From: Bacillus sp. FJAT-49711
Lineage (GTDB): Bacteria; Bacillota; Bacilli; Bacillales; Bacillaceae_C
Direction of reading: 5' to 3'
NCBI RefSeq assembly: GCF_018343715.1
Contig: NZ_JAGYPL010000004.1
Coordinates: 400,546-464,545 of the forward strand
Length of the DNA: 64,000 bases
Part shown: positions 38,051-46,410 of the stretch, one piece after another
How positions within the stretch are numbered: position 1 is the first letter of the stretch
Layout of the letters: the number at the start of each line of letters is the position of its first letter
Made by a program: the position numbers and the translations under genes
Notes under the pieces: model-generated
Databases searched by the model: none
The model's input: the letters and a program-made list of their open reading frames with translations, nothing else
Told to the model about the DNA's origin: nothing

Positions 38051-39502
38051 TTATGAAGCTCTTTGGTTTGTATATTCTTGAGGATTTCTAACCACTTCCC
38101 CTCCAGAACCTTCATATTCCCGACCCCATCCCGTTATGATAGAGAACAATAGAACTAGGAATAAGACCATGCAATAAATCATACCGCTGCTGACTTGTGT
38201 TAAAAAAAGAGGTGCAACAAAATCATAACCTGTCGTCAGCAAAGCACCAAGGAATACAAAAACACTTAAAAAAGGGATGACGAGAACAATCGCATTCGCA
38301 AAACCATCCAAGAGGTAGGCACGACGATATGGATGTAATCCAACACGTTTGCCAATCTCATTCTGTACTTTTCCAAATGTCGTCATCGATGCACTGGTTA
38401 CACCACCGAAGATCAATGTTGTAAAGGAAATACCTAACATCATAGCGATTTCGGCACCGCGAACGGTCTTGCCCATTTTGCTGTTAAGTATGCCATTTGT
38501 GACTTTTTCAAGCACTCCCGCACCATTGAGCACACCCATTATACCGTAGACTGAAATAACCAACGTGACTATTGCCATCATGCTGCTGACTCCGCCCGTC
38601 AGGAATCCTTTTGGAGCCCCATCCACAACGGAGATTACATCGTTGAAATTTATAAGATTAAACCCTAGACCTGTTATTGTCCCTAATATAATACCTATAG
38701 TAATAGCTATATAGATATTGCGAGTTTTGATTGCTACAATTAGCATGACGGCCACCGGAATCAACATGACCAGTGTGGTAGGATTCATGTTATTCCCAAG
38801 AATATCCGAAGCTCCCGCCCCGACAGTACCACCGCCGCCTAAGATCCAGAACAGAACAAAAGAGATGGACCCTGCGACCAAGGAGTACTTCAACCGGCTT
38901 GCAACACAGCCGCCCACTTCAGCGAAACCTTCTTTTTTTGTATACTCTTGAGTTCCGGCGGAGATGATGGTGGTATCTGATATTGGTGCCAAATTATCAC
39001 CAAAAATAGAAGCACTGACGATCGCGCCTGCAAGAACCGCAGGATCGCATCCCAACAATACTCCCGCTGGGTAGAAAATTGGGAAGCAGGTAAACATAGT
39101 TCCGATGGATGACCCGGTAGCAGTTGAAATGATACAAACTGCCAAGAAAGTAAATGCCACGAATAATCCCCCATCAACGCCTAGCAAATCGGCAAGCCAT
39201 ACAAAACCCGCGGAAATATTAGTGGATTTGATCAGTTCCGAGAACATTCCAATCACGAACAGCAGAATGGTAATCGGCACTGCTTCCTTTACGCCATCAT
39301 AGACTGAATCCCAAAAACGATTGTAGTTACCTTTTTTTACGAAAATGGCACCTATCATAAGTCCGACGAAAGCACCCATTGCCAAAGCATACATTTCAAA
39401 CGCTTTAAAGACGATAAAATATAGTATGCAGAAAAACAGAAAAATAACGACTGGAATAAACGCTGCTCCCCAGCCACCCCTAAATTCAAGTCTCTTATTC
39501 AT
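38051..39502 (-). CDS. NhaC-family transporter under T-box control
   Basis: A 483-residue membrane protein with about 11-12 segments and the NhaC antiporter pattern (SGTM-like ATGSSIGTMFTCFPI, GAIVSASIFGDNLAPISDTTI). Family members exchange Na+ and H+, but several Gram-positive relatives are controlled by T-box leaders and are thought to carry amino acids. Here it is the third gene of a T-box operon, so amino-acid uptake is the better guess. GGGAG precedes the ATG, 56 bases after the aldo/keto reductase stop. Confidence 0.87.
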   Translation of the reverse strand: MNKRLEFRGGWGAAFIPVVIFLFFCILYFIVFKAFEMYALAMGAFVGLMIGAIFVKKGNYNRFWDSVYDGVKEAVPITILLFVIGMFSELIKSTNISAGFVWLADLLGVDGGLFVAFTFLAVCIISTATGSSIGTMFTCFPIFYPAGVLLGCDPAVLAGAIVSASIFGDNLAPISDTTIISAGTQEYTKKEGFAEVGGCVASRLKYSLVAGSISFVLFWILGGGGTVGAGASDILGNNMNPTTLVMLIPVAVMLIVAIKTRNIYIAITIGIILGTITGLGFNLINFNDVISVVDGAPKGFLTGGVSSMMAIVTLVISVYGIMGVLNGAGVLEKVTNGILNSKMGKTVRGAEIAMMLGISFTTLIFGGVTSASMTTFGKVQNEIGKRVGLHPYRRAYLLDGFANAIVLVIPFLSVFVFLGALLTTGYDFVAPLFLTQVSSGMIYCMVLFLVLLFSIITGWGREYEGSGGEVVRNPQEYTNQRAS

Positions 39503-39558
39503 ATTGAAACTCCCTCTCCTCTACTAAACTCTCTCTTCTAGACTATACTTACACTCAC

Positions 39559-40605
39559 TTATTCTTCATTTAAATTCATCTTCATAATATTGCGATACTT
39601 CGAACCAACAGTACGCTCTAACTCAAAAGGTTCCCCATCTAATATTGGATAGTTCTCTAAGAATTGTTTAATTTCTTCGATGTCGGAACAATCGAGTTCG
39701 AAAGTAAATATTTGCGCGTTGGACTCAACATGCCTGCTATTTCTAACTCCAATAATAGATGCCCCGACTCCTTGTTGACTCAATATATATTTTGTCGCAA
39801 TCTGAGAAGCCTTGACAGAATACTTTTTACCGATTCTTTGCAGCATGAACAATAATTCCTGATAGGCATCCCACCCCAAGGTATCCTCGATTACTTGGAA
39901 ATATTTAACGTGTGAGCGTGTTTCAGGTTGAATCGATGGTTGGCCAATCCATTTTTCCGCTATCAAACCACCTGATAATGTACCATAACACAGCAGGGAA
40001 ATTCCTTTACTTTTACAATAATCGATTAATTCCTTTTCTGGACGTCGATCAAAAACCGAATATTGATTTTGACAAGATACAATAGGGATACCGGCATCAA
40101 CGAGCTCACTCAAATGCTTCGTATCAAAATTTGTAACGGCGATGTTACGGATCTTTCCTTTTTCTTTAAGTTTCAGCAAATCTCCCGCTGTCTCAACACA
40201 GCCGGGCACATTGTAATCCCACCAATGAAACTGCACAAGGTCCAATACATCCCGCTTTTGACGTTTGAGGCTTCTGTCGATTATTTTTTCTGTATAGTCG
40301 TAATCAATCTCACCTAGCAAATTGATATCCGGTACATACTTAGTATGAACTTGAATATCGTGTGGTGAAAGAGTGCTTCCACGCTTCAATTCCGTTAAAA
40401 AGTCACCGAGTAATTCTTCAGTCCCCGTATAGATATCTGCACAATCAAATGTCGTAAATCCCCTTTCAGCAAGCAGATGGAAAGCCTTCATGACATCTTG
40501 CATGTCCAATTTTGTTTCTAAGCTATGGCCTTCCGATAGCTGCCAACACCCGTTGATCACTCTGCTGATCGTATAATCTTTTGCTAATTCGAATCGTTCC
40601 GCCAT
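39559..40605 (-). CDS. Aldo/keto reductase
   Basis: A 348-residue NAD(P)H-dependent reductase with an (alpha/beta)8 barrel. Seen: GFTTFDCADIYTGTEELLG with the catalytic D and Y, the lysine in VHTKYVPD, LVQFHWWDY with the catalytic H, and the cofactor phosphate site ASIIGVRNSRHVESN. Its substrate is not evident. The ATG shares one base with the stop of the TIGR04076 gene (TAATG), so it is translated with it in the T-box operon. Confidence 0.9.
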   Translation of the reverse strand: MAERFELAKDYTISRVINGCWQLSEGHSLETKLDMQDVMKAFHLLAERGFTTFDCADIYTGTEELLGDFLTELKRGSTLSPHDIQVHTKYVPDINLLGEIDYDYTEKIIDRSLKRQKRDVLDLVQFHWWDYNVPGCVETAGDLLKLKEKGKIRNIAVTNFDTKHLSELVDAGIPIVSCQNQYSVFDRRPEKELIDYCKSKGISLLCYGTLSGGLIAEKWIGQPSIQPETRSHVKYFQVIEDTLGWDAYQELLFMLQRIGKKYSVKASQIATKYILSQQGVGASIIGVRNSRHVESNAQIFTFELDCSDIEEIKQFLENYPILDGEPFELERTVGSKYRNIMKMNLNEE

Positions 40606-40949
40606 TATTGTTGATCTCCTTTATGTATGGGTTCTATTGTGCATTCAGCATGACTAAATTCCTGAGTCCCAGTACGAGTTATTTTAAACCTGGCCCCACA
40701 GTTTGGATCTGGGCAGGCAATAAGGCTATCAGACAACATCCAGTCATTATCATGTAATGGCCGCTGCTTGGCAGGCAATAATGGCAAAATAGCACTTAAA
40801 GCATACATGGAAAATGAATTAGCTTCTGGGAAGATAAGGTCTTCTCCAACAACTAGAAAATAGTCCCCTTCTTTGTGCCTGCATACCATCGGTTGATCTG
40901 TAGCAACAACCTCTACCTTTAAGTTATATAGTGTAAATTTATCATCCAC
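40605..40949 (-). CDS. TIGR04076 family protein
   Basis: A 114-residue protein with the family pattern: an N-terminal strand-rich part (YNLKVEVVATDQPMVCRH), FPEANSFSMYALSAILPLLPAKQR, and a C-terminal CPDPNCGARFKITR segment with two cysteines. The function is unknown. The start is GTG behind GGAGG. First gene of the T-box operon. Confidence 0.82.
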   Translation of the reverse strand: MDDKFTLYNLKVEVVATDQPMVCRHKEGDYFLVVGEDLIFPEANSFSMYALSAILPLLPAKQRPLHDNDWMLSDSLIACPDPNCGARFKITRTGTQEFSHAECTIEPIHKGDQQ

Positions 40950-41002
40950 GGCACGTCCTCCTTTCCACACTTGTAGCAGTTTAAGTTTCTATAAAAATAA
41001 AA

Positions 41003-41265
41003 AACGCCTGTCCTGAAATAATTAATTCAAGGACAAGTGTTAACCTGCGGTACCACCTTGTTTGATATGTATCGTACATATCCGCTCTGTAGAGTGCTCC
41101 TACACCCTTAGCCATGTAACGCTGGCTCTGCGTCTAAGCTACTAAAAATAATTTCGTTCACTTTGCCCTCTGAGGCCCACTTGCTGTTACTGCACCTATC
41201 CGGCTCACACCATCCCGGATTCGCTGAGAGATCGTTTAACAGTTTAACTTCCTCGTCTACGGTTT
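41003..41265 (-). ncRNA. T-box riboswitch leader, probably tRNA-Trp specific
   Basis: A full T-box leader. The antiterminator has the T-box core AAGGTGGTACCGC (about 41059-41047). A terminator stem TGTCCTTGAA/TTTCAGGACA is followed by a T run (41041-41003). Stem I is closed by GAGG/CCTC and contains a distal AGCGAATCCGGG...GGTG element. In the internal loop the 3' strand is CAAGTGGG directly before CCTC, which puts TGG (Trp) in the specifier position; GGC cannot be fully excluded. Uncharged tRNA would allow read-through into the operon. Confidence 0.92.
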
Positions 41266-41270
41266 ATAAA

Positions 41271-41299
41271 ATCTTAGCATCCTAGTTTTCTATTGTCAA
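41271..41299 (-). promoter_or_regulatory. SigA promoter of the T-box operon
   Basis: -35 TTGACA (41299-41294), 17-base spacer, -10 TAAGAT (41276-41271). Transcription would start near 41264, just ahead of stem I. Confidence 0.85.
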
Positions 41300-41392
41300 T
41301 AATTACTTTAATATTTAGATAACTTAACTGAATGCTTAAAGACCTAGAAATAGGAAAAAGAATGTATACTTCTTGGTTTTGGAACATGTTAA

Positions 41393-41485
41393 TTAAATTA
41401 CCATGATAGTTTCTCGCATAGCATTAAAACTTTCATCACGAATCCGCACTCTAGCATCTGCCTCATACCATTCTGTATAATCCAT
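41393..41485 (-). CDS. Possible 30-residue overlapping frame after the phosphotransferase
   Basis: An ATG-initiated frame overlapping the phosphotransferase 3' end in another frame: MDYTEWYEADARVRIRDE, then 12 more residues. Composition is protein-like but there is no clear ribosome site. It may be a small coupled peptide or the original tail of a frameshifted gene. Confidence 0.25.
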   Translation of the reverse strand: MDYTEWYEADARVRIRDESFNAMRETIMVI

Positions 41486-42383
41486 CAAAATTATTACAGC
41501 ACCATTCCGGAAGCCTTTTGATAAACCAGTCTTTAGTTACCCACAATTCATAATGCAAAATGATTCCCAATAAGATTTGGAAAGCAACATAATAATCAAT
41601 TTCACTTTCATTTACTATAACGCCCATAACTTCCTCATAGCCCATTATGATACTTTTTCTACAATCTGCTTCATTTACAAAACTGAATACACTTCCAAAA
41701 TCCAGCATAGGGCTACTATATCCAAATAATGAGAAATCAATTGGGACCAACCCTTTATCAGTAATCAATATATTAGATAACGACAAATCCGTATGAAGAA
41801 AAATAGATTCCGCTTGTTTCAATCTGTCGCCAATCAATTCCAATGCATTTGACATAGATTCAAAGTATTTCTTATCCAACTTACCATTATTATAGTAGGC
41901 AGAAAGAAAGCTTATTAGCTTTTGGCATAGCTTCTGATCATAATGGATCACTTCATTTGCATAATAGCCCTCAGCTGCTCTATGCATTCTTCCTAACATT
42001 TTACCCAAATCATAACCAAAGTGGTCAGTTAAATCATCTTTGTTAAGAGTTCTGCCCGGTAGCCATGTTAACATAGTGGCAACTGTACCGTCCTTATGGA
42101 CTGTCACTAATTTATCATCTATGTTCTTTATTGGTAACTGTACATATAATCCATTAGCATGTAGATGCCTCAAAAATTCAAGCTCATTTTCATGCCTTTT
42201 CATTGTAATAACATCATTATCAAAATGCGCTGTATTAAAACCCGGCTTTGACTTGTGTATTCTAAGGAGATATTTGTCATCAATACAATAGGTCATATTT
42301 TCATTATGACGAACTAAATTAGCTTTTACATAAGGCATATCGTATTGCAATAATATGTCATTTAATAAATTCGCCTCCATCAT
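41463..42383 (-). CDS. APH-family phosphotransferase
   Basis: About 306 residues with the aminoglycoside/macrolide phosphotransferase fold: YLLRIHKSKPG in the N-lobe, a hinge near TMLTWLPGRTL, catalytic loop FLHTDLSLSNIL and metal motif PIDFSLFGYSSPMLDFG. The substrate is not known; both drug kinases and metabolite kinases share this pattern. The start is the ATG behind AAAGGAG. It is unrelated in detail to the phosphotransferase at 15678. Confidence 0.8.
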   Translation of the reverse strand: MMEANLLNDILLQYDMPYVKANLVRHNENMTYCIDDKYLLRIHKSKPGFNTAHFDNDVITMKRHENELEFLRHLHANGLYVQLPIKNIDDKLVTVHKDGTVATMLTWLPGRTLNKDDLTDHFGYDLGKMLGRMHRAAEGYYANEVIHYDQKLCQKLISFLSAYYNNGKLDKKYFESMSNALELIGDRLKQAESIFLHTDLSLSNILITDKGLVPIDFSLFGYSSPMLDFGSVFSFVNEADCRKSIIMGYEEVMGVIVNESEIDYYVAFQILLGIILHYELWVTKDWFIKRLPEWCCNNFDGLYRMV

Positions 42384-42807
42384 ACTTTCTCCTTTCTTAC
42401 GCTTAACAATATTTTTCCAATTTTGTTTTATTTTCATAAAGCCAAATTAACATAGCCTTATTAATTTCAAAAATTGCTGGAGAATTGGAGAAGTATGCCA
42501 TAAATATAGTCTGGATAGACAGCATTACATGCCATATTGAATTAATTTCAATATTTGTTAAAGCGTTAGTATTGTTGTATGTAGCAAAGAGATTTGCTGC
42601 AAAATTAAACCAAGTTTCTCTTAAGGATGTATCGGAAAATACTTCGCTCAAAACACTTGTTGAGCAATAACAAATATCGGCTCATCATCAGATGAATGTA
42701 TCTGATTTTTTGTTATACTGCGCGACGTTATCTTCCGCGCTTTCTTTGTCAAGGAACAATATATATGTGAAAGGGAAAACCTAACCATGTAATCAAATCT
42801 TGAAAGC
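42384..42807. other. Gap at the right end of the Tn916-like element
   Basis: In intact Tn916-type elements xis and int would follow the Orf7/Orf8 regulators here. No xis or int frame is visible. A weak 82-codon frame (42403-42651) lacks a ribosome site and known motifs. The element boundary must lie in or near this gap. Confidence 0.5.
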
Positions 42808-43047
42808 TTAAATGCCCTGCATAAGCTTCGAACGTAAACGATCATGTGTGTCTACATCAATGCCCCAATACGTATTACCACGCTCATCATAAAGTTTACG
42901 CATGGACAAACTAGTCATGTAGCTTCCATAATGCAAAATAACATATTTCATCGCTTCTGGATCACCCTTATTTGCAGCCAAAATAATTGGATATGGCAAT
43001 AAGCCACGTTCGTTGTCTTTTGTGTTAGCATCAATCATCCCAGTCAT
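42808..43047 (-). CDS. Tn916 Orf8-like helix-turn-helix protein
   Basis: A 79-residue protein with the conserved N-terminus MTGMIDANTKDNERGLLPYP, followed by AANKGDPEAMKYVILHYGSYM and SMRKLYDERGN, as in the small regulator of Tn916-family elements. It overlaps the Orf7 sigma-like gene. GGAGG lies nine bases before the chosen ATG. In Tn916 the Orf7/Orf8 pair drives expression of the transfer region. Confidence 0.85.
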   Translation of the reverse strand: MTGMIDANTKDNERGLLPYPIILAANKGDPEAMKYVILHYGSYMTSLSMRKLYDERGNTYWGIDVDTHDRLRSKLMQGI

Positions 43048-43468
43048 CTGCATGTTCCTCCAAAAATCGCTTTAACCATTTAAAAGAGCTTGTCCGTCTA
43101 TACTGAACCGTACTACGGGGAATCTCTAGTAGTTCGGCTATTTCTACATCTGATTTATCAAAAAAGTAGTATAGTAGGACTGTCTTACGCTTTTCTATTG
43201 GCAAAGTACGCATTGCTTCAGCAAGTAATTTCAGAGTGATGTTCTTACCATCCACTTGAAAACCTTGACCTTCTTCTCCTTCATATTGTTTATCTAAGGT
43301 GAAAAGTTGATTTTCCTCTTGTGGTGTCAAATTTGAAAACGTTGTCTCCTTTTCTTGTCGCTGTTGCCTTTCGTTATAAATATTAATTGCTTCATTCTTT
43401 AACACACGTTTACAAAAAGCATTAAATGCGCAGCGTACTTGCCACTCGGTACGATCTGGTTCTATCAT
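43031..43468 (-). CDS. Tn916 Orf7-like sigma-70-related regulator
   Basis: About 145 residues. The N-terminal part (QVRCAFNAFCKRVLKNEAINIYNE) and the C-terminal region 4-like helix-turn-helix (SDVEIAELLEIPRSTVQYRRTSSFKWLKRFL) match the Orf7 activator of Tn916 elements. The start is the ATG behind GGGAGAGG. Its presence is one of the marks of this element family. Confidence 0.87.
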   Translation of the reverse strand: MIEPDRTEWQVRCAFNAFCKRVLKNEAINIYNERQQRQEKETTFSNLTPQEENQLFTLDKQYEGEEGQGFQVDGKNITLKLLAEAMRTLPIEKRKTVLLYYFFDKSDVEIAELLEIPRSTVQYRRTSSFKWLKRFLEEHADDWDD

Positions 43469-43583
43469 GCATTTCCTCTCCCTTCGCAACTGCAAAGGCG
43501 GGTGATGATTTCCCCTTTCATAACCTTCAACAAGTTTTTTTATAAAATGCCAAAGTTATCCGCAAATTTATAAGGAGATAAAA

Positions 43584-43617
43584 AAAGAACGCTACGCTCA
43601 TTATTTAAGCGCACGTT
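43584..43617 (-). terminator. Intrinsic terminator of the TcpE-MFS gene
   Basis: On the minus strand GAACGTGCGCT pairs with AGCGTAGCGTTC, followed by TTTTTTT. It lies after the chimeric gene and ahead of the Orf7 gene. Confidence 0.78.
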
Positions 43618-43624
43618 CCTTATT

Positions 43625-44791
43625 TTAATTTTTTTTATGTGTGAGGAAGAAACTTGGGATGAAAATTAATAAAAGGACAATTGCGGATACTAAGAATCCA
43701 GCATGGTAACCTTTTAAGCCATTGGTAATCGTTGGGTCTAATCCATGTGAGACAGTTGCAACAACCGTGGCAATAATAGCTGTTCCAAAACTTGAGCCGA
43801 GATTTTCAATAATATTAATGCCGATACCTGCTGGTGGGAGTTGTTTGTCTTCAATTCCTGTATAAGCATCACCCATCAACGGGAGCATAATCCCCCCAAC
43901 ACCAGTACCACGAATGAACAATACGATAGAAATCCAAATTATACTTGTTTTATCAGTGATAAAAATAAGCGGAATAAAGCCGATAAGAGAAATAACAATA
44001 CTGACTATAACCACGTATTTTGCACCAATTCTATCAATCAGTTTACCAATCAACGGTCGAGTAACCAGCATTCCAACCCCTTGAGGAATTAGAGCAAGTG
44101 ACGCTTGAATGGGTGTAAAATCATGAATATTTATAAAGAACAATGGAAGTATTAACATCGGCCCGATAATGGCAATGTTCGCTAAAAATAAACCTATGGT
44201 TGAGACTAAAAAGGTTTTGTGTCTAAACAAGTTCATTGGAAGTACTGTTTGATTCTTTCTGACTTGATTATATAAAAGGTAAATTATTGCAAAAGCAAAA
44301 CCAATCCCCACCCACAAGATTGTATGACCATTATTAAATGAAGCATGATCTGCCGCTTTTGTAATTCCGAAAATAAATGCCACACTCGTTAAAGATAAAA
44401 TAATAATTCCAAAAACATCGAGTTTGCTGTCCTTGTCAAATGGTTTAAAGTTTGGAATATACTTAATCATAAGTGGCTTCCCTGCATAAGTTAATTTAGG
44501 GCGCGAAAAGTAAGTGATGACGGATTTTAAAAAGCTATATGGCTTTTTACCATCAAATGTTTTTTGACTCATAAACCATGTTAAGCCAACAGGAATTTCC
44601 ACATATTTTAATAACGCTCCATTGATCATAGAGAGTGGGGGAAGATTACCAAGTAACATGACAAGCAATAAAGAAAGTACAAACCACGACATTTGATTAA
44701 ACGTGACGGGGAAGGGTAAACGAAAATCATTAATCGCATAAATCACTTTTTCAACCGACCAAATACGTGTATAACTTTTTAATTTTTTCAT
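43625..44791 (-). CDS. In-frame chimera: TcpE conjugation protein fused to C-terminal half of a DHA2 drug exporter
   Basis: A 388-residue frame made of two unrelated parts. Residues 1 to about 105 match TcpE (Tn916 Orf17): YTRIWSVEKVIYAINDFRLPFPV, two membrane segments, then YFSRPKLTYAGKPL. From about residue 110 (FKPFDKDSKLDVFGIII) to the end it matches the second half of a 14-segment DHA2 exporter, with GKLIDRIGAKYVV motif A and about eight membrane segments. The junction keeps the frame. It most likely arose by a deletion that removed the end of tcpE, the following conjugation genes and the front of an exporter cargo gene. AAAGGAG precedes the ATG. Confidence 0.8.
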   Translation of the reverse strand: MKKLKSYTRIWSVEKVIYAINDFRLPFPVTFNQMSWFVLSLLLVMLLGNLPPLSMINGALLKYVEIPVGLTWFMSQKTFDGKKPYSFLKSVITYFSRPKLTYAGKPLMIKYIPNFKPFDKDSKLDVFGIIILSLTSVAFIFGITKAADHASFNNGHTILWVGIGFAFAIIYLLYNQVRKNQTVLPMNLFRHKTFLVSTIGLFLANIAIIGPMLILPLFFINIHDFTPIQASLALIPQGVGMLVTRPLIGKLIDRIGAKYVVIVSIVISLIGFIPLIFITDKTSIIWISIVLFIRGTGVGGIMLPLMGDAYTGIEDKQLPPAGIGINIIENLGSSFGTAIIATVVATVSHGLDPTITNGLKGYHAGFLVSAIVLLLIFIPSFFLTHKKN

Positions 44792-44813
44792 AGGTTCTCC
44801 TTTCAAAGAAGAA

Positions 44814-44839
44814 AACAGCCTGCATGAACACAGACTGTT
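44814..44839 (-). terminator. Leader hairpin before the TcpE-MFS gene
   Basis: AACAGTCTG pairs with CAGGCTGTT (one mismatch), followed by TTTTCTTC and then the ribosome site. Weak as a terminator; fits the series of leader hairpins in this element. Confidence 0.45.
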
Positions 44840-44858
44840 TCACAATTTTTATATTTAC

Positions 44859-45359
44859 TTATCCAACATATTCAAACACAACATGTGAAGTAACAAGAAA
44901 ACTCCCGTTTATCTCTAAATCTCTTCCAAGCGCTTGATAGTCAATATAGTTTTGTAAATTAGTAGGTACTTCACCAAGCATGCCTGTTTCTTCTACATAA
45001 TATCGAGCCACATCTTCCATATCTTCACAATCTGCATAACAGATAATATCATCTTGATTTTCTAGTAATTCTTCTAAACTATCAAACCAGTAGCCTTGAA
45101 TATCAGATAGTTCATGATAAATTGGTGAGCCTTCCAATTCTTCTACCATGGCACATAACCGATTGATTTCAGAAATTGAGGTGTATTCACCAATCTCAAA
45201 TGGCAATTCATAATCATGTATGGCATATTCTTCATATTCACTATTTAATCCAATACGTTCTTTCACTTCTTCCATATCGATTGGTGGGGTAAACCACGCT
45301 CCAACTAATTCGCCCTCATTATATTTTCCGAGATTGGCGATATATACTTGCATGTCCAT
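44859..45359 (-). CDS. ardA: ArdA antirestriction protein (copy 1)
   Basis: A 166-residue, strongly acidic DNA-mimic protein (Tn916 Orf18 family) that inhibits type I restriction enzymes during transfer. The marks are the N-terminal MQVYIANLGKYNEGELVGAW, the AIHDYELPFEIGEY centre and the ArdA-type end. GGAG precedes the ATG. A second, diverged ArdA lies immediately upstream. Confidence 0.9.
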   Translation of the reverse strand: MDMQVYIANLGKYNEGELVGAWFTPPIDMEEVKERIGLNSEYEEYAIHDYELPFEIGEYTSISEINRLCAMVEELEGSPIYHELSDIQGYWFDSLEELLENQDDIICYADCEDMEDVARYYVEETGMLGEVPTNLQNYIDYQALGRDLEINGSFLVTSHVVFEYVG

Positions 45360-45408
45360 TTAATGATCTCCTTTCCAAAAGGATTTTACTGATAGATACG
45401 CTTTTCAT

Positions 45409-45900
45409 TTATCGTTTATATTCAAAAATTCCACGTGATGTCATCATAAAATTTCCCGTAGCTTCAAGATAACGACCATAAGCTTCATAATCCATATACT
45501 TTTGTAAACGTGGAGGGATAGCGACACTTTCTTCTATAAATATCTTTGCAACATCAATCATACTTTCACTATTTGGATAAAAGATAATTTCATCCATATG
45601 TTCTATTAATTTTTCAATGCTACCAAACCACTGACGCTGAACTTCAGAAAGGGCATCATATAAAGGAGAACTTTCAATATCACCAATTGCTTTACATATT
45701 CGTTTGATTTCAAAAACAGGTGTAGTTTCTTCTATATCAAAAGGTAAGTCATATTCAAAAATAGCGTATTCTTTGTATTCATCATCCAATCCAATACGTT
45801 CTTTCATTTTTTCGTAATCAATTGGTGGTTCAAACCAAGCGCCTCTGATTTGTTCTTCTTTATATCGATCAACATTTACGATAAAAACTTGCATCCTCAT
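45409..45900 (-). CDS. ardA: ArdA antirestriction protein (copy 2)
   Basis: A 163-residue paralogue of the neighbouring ArdA with the same layout: MQVFIVNVDRYKEEQIRGAW, AIFEYDLPFDIEE, YDALSEVQRQWFGSIEKL. Strongly acidic, as expected for a DNA mimic. Divergence between the two copies suggests different target enzymes. The weak ribosome site (GTGGTG) follows a leader terminator-like hairpin. Confidence 0.9.
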   Translation of the reverse strand: MRMQVFIVNVDRYKEEQIRGAWFEPPIDYEKMKERIGLDDEYKEYAIFEYDLPFDIEETTPVFEIKRICKAIGDIESSPLYDALSEVQRQWFGSIEKLIEHMDEIIFYPNSESMIDVAKIFIEESVAIPPRLQKYMDYEAYGRYLEATGNFMMTSRGIFEYKR

Positions 45901-45928
45901 TTAAGTTCACCACTCTTCTAATAAAGAT

Positions 45929-45955
45929 AAAAAAACAGCAGAAGTTTAACTGCTG
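45929..45955 (-). terminator. Leader terminator before ardA
   Basis: CAGCAG pairs with CTGCTG around TTAAACTT, followed by TTTTTTTATC, about 30 bases before the ardA ATG. Confidence 0.65.
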
Positions 45956-46059
45956 ATACACAAAGCAAGCCTATTTCCCCTACCGCACTACCGTTTGGTG
46001 CACCATTTTTTCACAAAACATAAGAAGACCACTTATCTTCCGCAAAAAAACGGTATAAT

Positions 46060-46281
46060 TTAAGCCCCTATAATTCGATTAAACAAGTTTAACAATACAT
46101 CTTTTACTCCACTTGCATTAAAGACCAATCCTACTGCAACCAACGCAACAATTAAAAATCCAATCAATTTGGAGAATTCTCGTTTAAAGCCTAAATAAAT
46201 ACCTATCACAACAATCGCCATTAATACTAAAGACTGTGCATTACTTAAAAATCAGTTATACAAATTTTGTCCAAAGTTCAT
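46060..46281 (-). pseudogene. TcpD-like small membrane protein with a nonsense codon
   Basis: A 73-codon frame with AAGGAG before its ATG, resembling the small TcpD/Tn916 membrane proteins: NAQSLVLMAIVVIGIYLGF, then FSKLIGFLIVALVAVGLVF. Codon 10 is TGA where W is likely (one base from TGG). The rest of the frame is clean, so the mutation is recent. An ATG further inside could still give a shorter product. Confidence 0.72.
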
Positions 46282-46303
46282 CTTACATTACTCCTTCCAC
46301 GTT

Positions 46304-46393
46304 CTAATATTTTGTCACTTGACGCAAACATTCGAAAAACCATAAAACGATACCGCCCAAGATTGTAATAAAAATGTATTTTAATAGTTTCAT
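46304..46393 (-). CDS. 29-residue membrane peptide of the element
   Basis: MKLLKYIFITILGGIVLWFF followed by ECLRQVTKY: one transmembrane helix with a basic start. GGAGG lies six bases before the ATG. It sits between mobT and tcpD, the place of the tiny Orf19-type frames in Tn916 relatives. Confidence 0.65.
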   Translation of the reverse strand: MKLLKYIFITILGGIVLWFFECLRQVTKY

Positions 46394-46410
46394 GGCAGTC
46401 CTCCAATCTA

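Noticed and set aside
42403..42651. 82-codon frame overlapping the phosphotransferase start
   Set aside because: Poor start context, overlap with a better supported gene, no motif.
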